Part shown: in pieces, positions 34,819 to 41,998 of the stretch
Numbering within the stretch: position 1 is the first letter of the stretch
Layout: each line of letters begins with the position of its first letter
Assembly: GCF_013410565.1 (NCBI RefSeq)
Contig: NZ_JACCFO010000001.1
Location: 62,001 to 126,000 of the forward strand
Length of the DNA stretch: 64,000 bases
Direction: 5' to 3'
DNA from: Streptomonospora nanhaiensis
Lineage (GTDB): Bacteria; Actinomycetota; Actinomycetes; Streptosporangiales; Streptosporangiaceae
Position numbers and translations under genes: made by a program
Notes under the pieces: model-generated
The model's input: only the letters and a program-made list of their open reading frames with translations
The model's database searches: none
Told to the model about the DNA's origin: nothing

Positions 34819-35694
34819 GTGACACAGACTCCCGCTGACCCCGCAGTCCCGCCCGCCGACGGGCCGGCCCCGCCGCCCAGCCTGGCCGAGGTGACCGCCG
34901 CCTTCGAGCGGATCTACGACCCCGCCTGGGCCGCGTCCTGGGACGCGGTCGGGCTGGTGTGCGGCGACCCCGCCCAGCCGGTGCGGCGGGTGCTGTTCGC
35001 CGTGGACCCGGTGGCCGCCGTGGTCGAGGAGGCCCTGGAGTGGGGCGCCGACCTCGTCATCACCCACCACCCGCTGCTGCTGCGCGGTGTCACCAGCGTC
35101 GCCGCCACCACGCCCAAGGGCCGGCTGGTGCACCGGTTGATCGCCGCGGGCACCGCCCTCTACACCGCGCACACCAACGCCGACACCGCCGTGCCCGGGG
35201 TCTCCGACGCGCTGGCGGCGGCCGTGGGGCTCACCGGCGACCTCGACCCGCTCGAACCCGACCCCGCCGACCCGGCCGGGCGCCGGGGCATCGGCCGCGT
35301 CGGCACCCTGCCCGAGCCCGTCGCGCTGCGCGACTTCGCCGCCCGCGCCGCCGCCGGGCTGCCGCGCACGGCGGGCGGCATCCGCGTCAGCGGCGACCCC
35401 GACCGCCCGGTGCGCCGCGTCGCGGTCTCCGGCGGCGCCGGGGACTCCCTGCTGGGCCGCGCCCGCGCCGCCGGGGTGGACGTGTTCCTCACCTCCGACC
35501 TGCGCCACCACCCCGCCTCGGAGTTCGCCGAACACGGCGACATCGCGCTGATCGACACCGCGCACTGGGCCAGCGAGTGGCCCTGGCTGGCCGACGGCGC
35601 CGCGCGGCTGGCGAGCGCGCTGGGCGGGGAACGGGCTAACGTGGAGACCCGCGTATCCGAGATCGTCACCGACGCCTGGTCACTGGCGATCTGA
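34819..35694 (+). CDS. Nif3-like dinuclear metal-centre protein
   Basis: A 291-residue NIF3/YqfO family protein with the dinuclear metal ligands in view: LVITHHPLLLRG (His-His), YTAHTNAD (His...Asp) and DTAHWASEWP near the C-terminus (His...Glu). The family forms hexameric toroids; some members are called GTP cyclohydrolase type 2, but this role is not general. N-terminus is a 20-residue Pro/Ala stretch. GTG 34819. It is followed after 86 bases by the zinc-ribbon coiled-coil gene, a very common pairing in actinobacteria. Confidence 0.92.
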   Translation: MTQTPADPAVPPADGPAPPPSLAEVTAAFERIYDPAWAASWDAVGLVCGDPAQPVRRVLFAVDPVAAVVEEALEWGADLVITHHPLLLRGVTSVAATTPKGRLVHRLIAAGTALYTAHTNADTAVPGVSDALAAAVGLTGDLDPLEPDPADPAGRRGIGRVGTLPEPVALRDFAARAAAGLPRTAGGIRVSGDPDRPVRRVAVSGGAGDSLLGRARAAGVDVFLTSDLRHHPASEFAEHGDIALIDTAHWASEWPWLADGAARLASALGGERANVETRVSEIVTDAWSLAI

Positions 35695-35780
35695 CCCGCC
35701 CCCGCACCACCCGATCCCTTCGGCGGCCCCGCGGCCGGCCGCCACCGCCTCCAACGCCGCACAAGGAGCCTGGAACCCAA

Positions 35781-36524
35781 GTGAAAGCAGAACCCGCCGA
35801 CCAGGTGCGCCTGCTCGACCTGCAGGAGATCGACAGCCGGCTGGCCCAGCTGGCCCACCGGGTCCGCACCCTGCCCGAGATCGCCGAAATCCAGCGGCTC
35901 GACTCCCGCATCACCGAGCTGCGCGACCGCAAGGCCGTCGTCGCCACCACGCTGTCCGACCTGGACCGCGAGCAGCGCAAGGCCGAGTCCGACGTGGAGC
36001 AGGTGCGCGCCCGCGCCGAGCGCGACACCAAGCGCCTGGACTCCGGCCAGGTGGGCTCGCCCAAGGACCTGGAGCACCTCCAGGCGGAGATCGTGTCCCT
36101 CCAGCGCCGCCAGGGCGAGCTGGAGGACATCGTCCTGGGTGTGATGGAGCGCCGCGAGGCCGCCGAGGCCGAGGACGCCGAACTCGACAAGGAGCTGGCC
36201 GCGGCGCAGGCCGAGCGCGAGGCGGCCGAGGACCGGCGCTCCTCGGCGGTGCTGGAGATCGAGGCCGACCGCGACAACGAGGCCACCCGGCGCGAGCGGG
36301 TGGCCGCCGAGATCCCCGGCGACCTCCTCACCCTCTACACCAAGCTGCGCGACCAGTACCAGGGGGTCGGCGCGGCGGCGCTGCGCTACGGCCGCTGCGA
36401 GGGCTGCAAGCTGGCGCTGAGCACGGCCGAGCTGGGCCAGATCCGCCAGTCGCCGCCTGATGAGGTGCTGCGCTGCGAGGAGTGCCGGCGCATCCTCATC
36501 CGCACCGAGGAGTCGGGCCTCTAG
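35781..36524 (+). CDS. C4-type zinc-ribbon coiled-coil protein (COG1579)
   Basis: A 247-residue protein: a long antiparallel coiled coil (residues ~10-190, LLDLQEIDSRLAQLAHR... EAEDAELDKELAAAQAEREAAEDRR) and a C-terminal zinc ribbon (RYGRCEGCKLALS and EVLRCEECRRILIR, two CxxC pairs). Homologues in Helicobacter and mycobacteria are structural or nucleic-acid-binding; precise role unknown. GTG 35781. Its conserved neighbours are Nif3 upstream and the RNase H/phosphatase fusion downstream, as in Mycobacterium (Rv2228c-Rv2230c). Confidence 0.92.
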   Translation: MKAEPADQVRLLDLQEIDSRLAQLAHRVRTLPEIAEIQRLDSRITELRDRKAVVATTLSDLDREQRKAESDVEQVRARAERDTKRLDSGQVGSPKDLEHLQAEIVSLQRRQGELEDIVLGVMERREAAEAEDAELDKELAAAQAEREAAEDRRSSAVLEIEADRDNEATRRERVAAEIPGDLLTLYTKLRDQYQGVGAAALRYGRCEGCKLALSTAELGQIRQSPPDEVLRCEECRRILIRTEESGL

Positions 36525-36893
36525 CACCGGTTCCGCCGGGGTACCGGGGCGCGGCGCGCCCTTGACGCGCCGTGCGGCGGCCCCCGGTGGGTGCGGGCCG
36601 CGCACGGCACACACCCTCGCCGCCCGGTGCGGCGCGGCGGTGCACGGCATGCCGCGCCCGCTCCCGGGTATCACCCGCCGGCGGGCCGCCGCACCGTTGG
36701 CGGCGGCCCGGGGCGAACGCAGACGACGACGCGGAGGCAGGCCAGGCATGGCAGACGAGGTCCGGAGGGCGGCGCGGTGCCGCACGGCGCGGGGCGCGGC
36801 GGGACGGCGGCCGAAGCGGCCCGGGCGGCCGGTGCCGCCGCGCGCGGCGGCACCGGCCGCGGCGAGGGTTGCGGCCGAACGGGAGGCGGGCCG
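36525..36893 (+). other. Intergenic region before the RNase H fusion gene
   Basis: A 369-base GC-rich stretch. Frames are open but have no domain or plausible start/SD. A weak inverted repeat (GGCGCG...CGCGCC) lies near 36555. Nothing firmer is seen. Confidence 0.4.
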
Positions 36894-38213
36894 ATGACCC
36901 GCCGGCTGGTCGTGGAGGCCGACGGCGGCTCGCGCGGCAACCCCGGCCCGGCCGGGTACGGCGCCGTCGTGCGCGACGCCGACACCGGCGCCGTGCTGGC
37001 CGAGATCGCCGAGTCCATCGGCGTGGCCACCAACAACGCCGCCGAGTACCAGGGGCTGATCGCCGGGCTCGCCGCGGCGGCCCGGCTGGACGCCGCCGCC
37101 GAGGTCGAGGCGCGCCTGGACTCCAAGCTCGTGGTCGAGCAGATGGCCGGCCGCTGGCGGGTCAAGCACCCCGACCTGCGCCCCCTGCACGAGCGGGCCC
37201 GCGCCGCCGCAGAGGAGCTGGGCGCCGTCCGCTACACCTGGGTGCCGCGCGCCCGCAACGCCCACGCCGACCGGCTCGCCAACGAGGCCATGGACGCCGC
37301 CGCCGAGGGCCGCCCCGTACGGCTGGAGGCGGTGGAGGCCCCCGAGCCCACGGCGGGCGCGGCGGCCGGAGCGGGCGCCGGGGACGCGCCCGCGGGCGGC
37401 GCCGCGCAGGCGGGCGCCGACGCGTCGGCGCCCGGCGGACCGGCCTCGGGGGGCGAGGGCTCCGGCGCGTCCGAGGACCCGGCCCCCGCCCCGGCCGACG
37501 CCGGCGCGGCACCCGAGGCCGGCACGGGCGGCGGCGCGGACTCCGCCGCGCAGGCCGGTGTCGCCGGGTCCGCCGCCGCCACCGGCTGGGCCGCCCCCGA
37601 CACCTCGCCGACGCGGCTCGTCCTGCTGCGGCACGGCGAGACCCCGCTGTCGACCGAGCGGCGCTTCGCGGGCGTGGGCGACATCGCGCTCACCGAGACC
37701 GGGCACGCCCAGGCCCGCGCGGCGGCGCGCCACCTGGCCGGGAGCGGGATCGACGTCATCGTCGCCTCACCGCTGCGCCGGACCCGCGACACGGCCGCTC
37801 CCATCGCCGCCGAACTCGGCCTGCCCGTCGAGGAGGACCCCGACCTGCGCGAACTCGACTTCGGCGCGTGGGAGGGCATGACCTTCGGCGAGGTCCAGGA
37901 GGCCCACCCCGAGGAACTCGCGCGCTGGCTGGCCAACCCGCACACCGCCCCCTTCGGCGCGGAGAGCTTCGCCGAGGTCGCCCACCGGGTGGCGGCCGCC
38001 CGCGACCGGCTGCTGTCCCGCTACGCGCGCAGAACGATCCTGGTGGTCAGCCACGTGACCCCCATCAAGGTGCTGCTCCAGCAGGCGATGCTGGCCCCGC
38101 CCGAGGCGCTGTTCCGCATGCACCTGGACGTCGGCTGCCTGTCGCGGATCGACTGCTACAGCGACGGCCCGATGGTGGTGCGCGCCCTCAACGACACCGG
38201 CCACCTCGCCTGA
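36894..38213 (+). CDS. Bifunctional RNase H / histidine-phosphatase fusion
   Basis: A 439-residue fusion. Residues 1-135 are an RNase HI-type domain with VVEADGGSRGNPGPAGYG, NNAAEYQGLIAGL, ARLDSKLVVEQMAG and PRARNAHADRLANEAM, so the DEDD residues are present. Residues ~145-235 are an Ala/Gly/Pro linker. Residues ~240-439 are a histidine phosphatase (LVLLRHGETPLSTERRF, SPLRRTRDTA, LRELDFGAWEGMTF, ILVVSHVTPIK), of the CobC/alpha-ribazole-phosphatase type. Mycobacterial Rv2228c has the same architecture. The linker is unusually long. ATG 36894 follows GGGAGG. The RNase P RNA gene lies 69 bases downstream. Confidence 0.93.
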   Translation: MTRRLVVEADGGSRGNPGPAGYGAVVRDADTGAVLAEIAESIGVATNNAAEYQGLIAGLAAAARLDAAAEVEARLDSKLVVEQMAGRWRVKHPDLRPLHERARAAAEELGAVRYTWVPRARNAHADRLANEAMDAAAEGRPVRLEAVEAPEPTAGAAAGAGAGDAPAGGAAQAGADASAPGGPASGGEGSGASEDPAPAPADAGAAPEAGTGGGADSAAQAGVAGSAAATGWAAPDTSPTRLVLLRHGETPLSTERRFAGVGDIALTETGHAQARAAARHLAGSGIDVIVASPLRRTRDTAAPIAAELGLPVEEDPDLRELDFGAWEGMTFGEVQEAHPEELARWLANPHTAPFGAESFAEVAHRVAAARDRLLSRYARRTILVVSHVTPIKVLLQQAMLAPPEALFRMHLDVGCLSRIDCYSDGPMVVRALNDTGHLA

Positions 38214-38267
38214 CCGAGACCCCCGCCCGCCCCCGCTCGCGCCGCCCCCGGCGCCAAGCGGGGGCGA

Positions 38268-38273
38268 TACACT
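38268..38273 (+). promoter_or_regulatory. Likely -10 element of rnpB
   Basis: TACACT lies nine bases before the predicted 5' end of the RNase P RNA, matching the TAnnnT pattern. No clear -35 was found in the GC-rich sequence before it. Confidence 0.5.
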
Positions 38274-38282
38274 GCCGGGTAG

Positions 38283-38671
38283 GGAAGAGTCGGCCAGGCG
38301 GTCGCGGCACCGCGTGCGGTGTCGAGGAAAGTCCGGACTCCACAGGGCAGGGTGGTCGGTAACACCGACCCGGGGCGACCCGCGGGACAGTGCCACAGAA
38401 AGCAGACCGCCACCGGCTCGGCCGGTGGTAAGGGTGAAACGGTGGTGTAAGAGACCACCAGCGGCCGGAGTGATCCGGCCGGCTGGGTAAACCCCACCCG
38501 GAGCAAGGTCAAAAAGGGGGAGCACACGTTCCCCCGCGCGAACGCTTGAGGGCGGCCCGCCCGATGTTCGCGGGTAGACCGCACCGAGGCTGTCGGCAAC
38601 GGCAGTCCCAGATGGATGACCGCCCGGTCCCCAGCGGACCGACAGAATCCGGCTTACCGGCCGACTCTTCC
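38283..38671 (+). ncRNA. rnpB: RNase P RNA (type A)
   Basis: The catalytic RNA of RNase P, which removes 5' leaders from tRNA precursors. The 5' end GGAAGAGTCGGCC (38283-38295) is the exact complement of the 3' end GGCCGACTCTTCC (38659-38671), forming the P1 helix. Conserved blocks are in order: GAGGAAAGTCCGGACTCCAC, GGGACAGTGCCACAGAAA, AGACCGCC, GGTAAGGGTGAAACGG, GTAAGAGACCACCAGC, GGTAAACCCCACC, AGATGGATGACCGCC and ACAGAATCCGGCTTA. The ~389-nt length is normal for an actinobacterium. Confidence 0.97.
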
Positions 38672-39133
38672 CCGCACGGCGTCCCCTCAGCGGCGCGGCC
38701 CCGGTGCCGGGGCGCCCGCTCGGACCTGTGGGCGCCGCCGCACGCCCCCGCGCAGGCCCACCCCCGGTACCGCGCGGCCCGCACCCCGCGCGCGCCTGCC
38801 CCGCTCCCGCGCCGGATCCGGCAGCGCGCGGGCGGAACGGACCCCCGATCACCGGATCCGCGCGAGCGGAGTCCCCGCCGACGATCCGTGGTTCGCCGGA
38901 CACGTTCGGCGACCGAGACGGCGGTGGTGGATCGTCCCGCCGACGAGACGACGGCCGGAGGGCTCTGGGCGCGCGCCACGGGTGTGTGCCGGGGTGCGGC
39001 CATAGCGCCTCGAATGGGGCGACCCGCGGCCGGGCGGCGTTAGATTGGGAGCGTCAACACGCCCCCGGTTGCCGCCGCCCGGGGGTTTTCACGGGTGCCG
39101 CTCGGCGCCCGTGCCGCAGCGATTCGGGTATCG
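38672..39133 (+). other. Intergenic region after rnpB
   Basis: A 462-base stretch with no supported gene. Near its end a stem CCCCCGG/CCGGGGG (39062-39068 with 39079-39085) is followed by TTTT, terminator-like. TTAGATT at about 39039 just before it could be a -10 element, which would give only a ~40-base transcript; not claimed as a gene. Confidence 0.45.
39062..39089 (+). terminator. Short terminator-like stem with T4
   Basis: A 7-base-pair GC stem with a 10-base loop and four T residues, 45 bases before a small membrane-protein gene. Confidence 0.5.
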
Positions 39134-39277
39134 GTGAGAATCACGTTGTCCTCCACGACCTGGGTGATCCTGTTCGCCCTGCCGATCATCGCGATCATCG
39201 CGATCATCGCGTTCGCCAGGTATCACTCCTCCGATGTCCAGCAGGACGGGCGCGACGACATGCCGGACGACACCTGA
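39134..39277 (+). CDS. 47-residue single-span membrane protein
   Basis: From GTG 39134 (VRITLSSTTWVILFALP...) a single hydrophobic helix includes IIAIIAIIAFARY, encoded by three tandem copies of the 9-mer ATCATCGCG. The tail is hydrophilic and acidic (QQDGRDDMPDDT). No clear SD is seen; upstream starts in the same frame extend only into low-quality sequence. A small membrane protein is likely. Family unknown. Confidence 0.5.
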   Translation: MRITLSSTTWVILFALPIIAIIAIIAFARYHSSDVQQDGRDDMPDDT

Positions 39278-39342
39278 CCCGCCGGGTCCCCCGGCGGGCG
39301 GCGCCGTCGGCGCGGTGCCGCCCTCGGGGGCCCGGCAGCCGG

Positions 39343-41724
39343 TCAGCCCGCGGGCGAGGGGTCCTGCGTGCGCGCGGAACCGGCCGGGTCGGTGTCGGCG
39401 GGCGGCGGGGCCTGCGGCGGCACCGGCGGCCTCGGCGCGGGGCCCGGCGGAGCCTCGGCCAGCTCCGCCGCGGGTACGGGCGTGAACTCCCCGGAACCGG
39501 GGTCGAGCACCGAGATCTCGGCGGTCTCCAGGTCGTAGTACATGCCGGTCAGCTCCAGGCGGCCCTCCTCGTAGCGGCGGCGCACCGCCGGGTAGGTCAG
39601 CAGGTTCTCCAACTGCTGCACCACGTTGGCCTGCGACAGCAGCCGCATCGCCTCGGGCGCCGGCGCCCCCAGCAGCCGGGAGCGGCCCGCGCGGGCGGCG
39701 CTGGCCTCGCCGTGGCCCAGCCAGCGGCCCAGGTGCGCGAGCTCGGAGTCGTCAGGCGTGCCCGCGCGCTCCATCAGCGCCTTCATGGCCCCGCAGTTGG
39801 AGTGCCCGCACACCACCACCGAGGGGACGTCCAGCACGGTCACCGCGTACTCCACGGCCGCGCCCACGGAGTCGTCGGGCTGGGCGGCGCCGTGCCTGGG
39901 CACCAGGTTGCCGATGTTGCGGACCGTGAACAGGTCGCCGGGCCCGCTGGCCGTGATGACGTTGGGCACCACCCGGGAGTCGGCGCAGGTGATGAACAGC
40001 GCCTTGGGGTGCTGGCGGTGCGCCAGCCGGCTCATCAGCGAGCGCATGCGCCCGGCCGTGCTCGCGTGGTACTCGCGGGCGCCGCTGAGCAGGAGGTCCG
40101 AGGGCGGGTCGCCGTGGTCGAAGCCGCGCATCTGCCATGGCGCCCACCAGCGCGACAGGCCGCTGGGCGCGGTCTTGTCGGCGGGCGGGGCCTGCCGCGA
40201 CCGCCGTTCGTACCAGTTCTCGTGGACCTCGTCGATGTCGACGGTGCCGCCGGTGCGCTCGTGGTCGAGCCGCCAGGCGTGGATGGACTCGAACGCGGCG
40301 TGGTCCATGAAGTCGACGTGCAGGTCGAGGTCGACGTGGGTGCCGTTGGGCACGGTGCGCAGCACGTGGGCCACGCGCGGAACCCCCAGGAAGGTCAGCG
40401 AGCCCTGCACCACGATGTGCCAGCGGCCCTCGAACTCCTCGGTGAGGACGGTGACCCGGGTGAGACGGCGCAGCGACACCAGGATCGCCACCGCGAACCC
40501 GATGATGACGCCCTCCAGCAGCCCGAACACCACGACGGCGCCCAGCGCCACCACGTAGACGCTGGCCTCGCGGTGGCGGCGGAGGTCGCGCAGGCGCGCC
40601 AGGTTCACCATCTGGGCGCCGATGAACACCAGCAGGGCCGCCAGTGCCGCCATGGGGACCAGCTCCGCCGCCGTGGCCAGCAGCGCGATGAACACCATGA
40701 TCCAGACGCCGTGCATGATCGCCGAGAGCGGGGTGCGCGCCCCCGCGCGGGCGTTGGCGGTGCTGCGCACGATTACGCCGGCCACCGGCAGGCCGCCCAG
40801 TGCGCCGCTGACGGTGTTGGCGGTGCCCTGGCCGATGAGTTCGCGGTTGAGGTTCACGCGGGGGCCGTCGTGCAGGCGGTCGACGGCGATGGCGCCCAGC
40901 AGGGACTCCACACTGGCGACCAGCGCCACCGCCAGGGCCCCGATGGCCACCCCGTGGAGGTCGGCGCGCTCGGGCAGCAGCGGCCCGCTCCAGGCGGCGG
41001 CCAGGGAGTCGGGCAGGTCGACGCGTTCGACCGGGAGTTCGGCCAGTGTGGCGACGACCGTGGCCGCGGTGATGGCCACCAGGGCGGCGGGCAGCAGCCG
41101 GATACGGCCCACTCCCGGCAGGCGGGGCCACACCAGCAGCACCGCGATGGTCAGCGCCCCCACCGCGACGGCCGGGGTGTGGCTGTCGAGCAGTTGGCCG
41201 GGGAGTTCGGTGATGCCGGCCATGGCCGAACTCGGGGGGTCGCCGCCGAGCACCACGTGGATCTGCGCCAGCGCGATGGTGACGCCCATGCCCGCCAGCA
41301 TGCCGTGGATGACCGCCGGCGAGACGGCCAGCGCGGCCCGGGCGATGCGGAACGCCCCCAGCCCGAGCTGGATGACCCCGGCCAGCATGGTGATGAGGCA
41401 GGTGACCCGCCAGCCGTAGGTGTGGACGAGGTCGGCGACGATGATGGTCAGGCTGGCCGTCGGGCCGCTCACCTGTACCGCCGAGCCGCCCACGGAGCCG
41501 GCGACGATGCCGCCGACGATGGCGGCGATCAGCCCGGCCACCAGCGGCGCGCCCGAGGCGACGGCGATGCCCAGCGACAGGGGCACCGCCACCAGGAAGA
41601 CCACCAGCGAGGCGGCGAGGTCGCCGGGGACGTTGCGGAGTAAGGGGAGCGAGCGCAGGCGGGTCAGCGGGCCGGTGCCCGCATCCCGGGGCGCGGTCGA
41701 TGTTCCCTGGGCGTCGTGACGCAT
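39343..41724 (-). CDS. SulP-family transporter fused to beta-carbonic anhydrase
   Basis: A 793-residue fusion. Residues ~25-420 are the SulP (SLC26) membrane domain with ~12-14 spans (NVPGDLAASLVVFLVAVPLSLGIAVASGAP, VSGPTASLTIIVADLV, GGLPVAGVIVRSTANARAGARTPLS). A short STAS-like segment follows (FEGRWHIVVQGSLTFLGVPRV). From ~590 comes a beta-carbonic anhydrase with the zinc set C-x-D-x-R (ITCADSRVVP) and H-x-x-C (CGHSNCGAMKAL), then a Pro-rich tail. Such fusions are thought to move bicarbonate and convert it to CO2 at the membrane. ATG 41724 lies after a G-run. It is divergent from nothing close; the downstream small gene is convergent. Confidence 0.92.
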   Translation of the reverse strand: MRHDAQGTSTAPRDAGTGPLTRLRSLPLLRNVPGDLAASLVVFLVAVPLSLGIAVASGAPLVAGLIAAIVGGIVAGSVGGSAVQVSGPTASLTIIVADLVHTYGWRVTCLITMLAGVIQLGLGAFRIARAALAVSPAVIHGMLAGMGVTIALAQIHVVLGGDPPSSAMAGITELPGQLLDSHTPAVAVGALTIAVLLVWPRLPGVGRIRLLPAALVAITAATVVATLAELPVERVDLPDSLAAAWSGPLLPERADLHGVAIGALAVALVASVESLLGAIAVDRLHDGPRVNLNRELIGQGTANTVSGALGGLPVAGVIVRSTANARAGARTPLSAIMHGVWIMVFIALLATAAELVPMAALAALLVFIGAQMVNLARLRDLRRHREASVYVVALGAVVVFGLLEGVIIGFAVAILVSLRRLTRVTVLTEEFEGRWHIVVQGSLTFLGVPRVAHVLRTVPNGTHVDLDLHVDFMDHAAFESIHAWRLDHERTGGTVDIDEVHENWYERRSRQAPPADKTAPSGLSRWWAPWQMRGFDHGDPPSDLLLSGAREYHASTAGRMRSLMSRLAHRQHPKALFITCADSRVVPNVITASGPGDLFTVRNIGNLVPRHGAAQPDDSVGAAVEYAVTVLDVPSVVVCGHSNCGAMKALMERAGTPDDSELAHLGRWLGHGEASAARAGRSRLLGAPAPEAMRLLSQANVVQQLENLLTYPAVRRRYEEGRLELTGMYYDLETAEISVLDPGSGEFTPVPAAELAEAPPGPAPRPPVPPQAPPPADTDPAGSARTQDPSPAG

Positions 41725-41939
41725 GGTTACCCCCGATGGGTGTGAACGAAAAGGCGCTCTGGGACAGCGGCCGTGCGGAGGATCAGGGAGCCGACCTCGG
41801 AACCTGACCCAGCGAACGCTGTTGGGCACCCACGGTAACGAACGCGTACGGTTAATGGACGGGCACATTAGGTGATCTTGACAACCGTGGAACCGGGAAC
41901 TTTCCGGCCCGCCGGCACGTGGAAGTACGGGCGCACGCG

Positions 41940-41976
41940 AAGGGGGGCGGGGCGCCTCGCGCGCCCCGCCCCCCTT
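41940..41976 (-). terminator. Perfect 16-base-pair stem-loop
   Basis: Arms 41940-41955 and 41961-41976 pair perfectly around a 5-base loop. It lies just past the stop of the reverse-strand disordered-protein gene and ends in TT on the transcript. Confidence 0.7.
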
Positions 41977-41998
41977 CAGCGGTCCGAATCGGTCCAGG

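Noticed and set aside
39039-39089. A ~40-nt small RNA between a TTAGATT box and a terminator-like stem
   Set aside because: No -35 element or conserved structure; evidence is too thin to annotate.
38704-41643. 979-codon forward frame opposite the SulP fusion
   Set aside because: Histidine/Gly/Gln-rich antisense translation, no domain, and it crosses non-coding sequence after rnpB.
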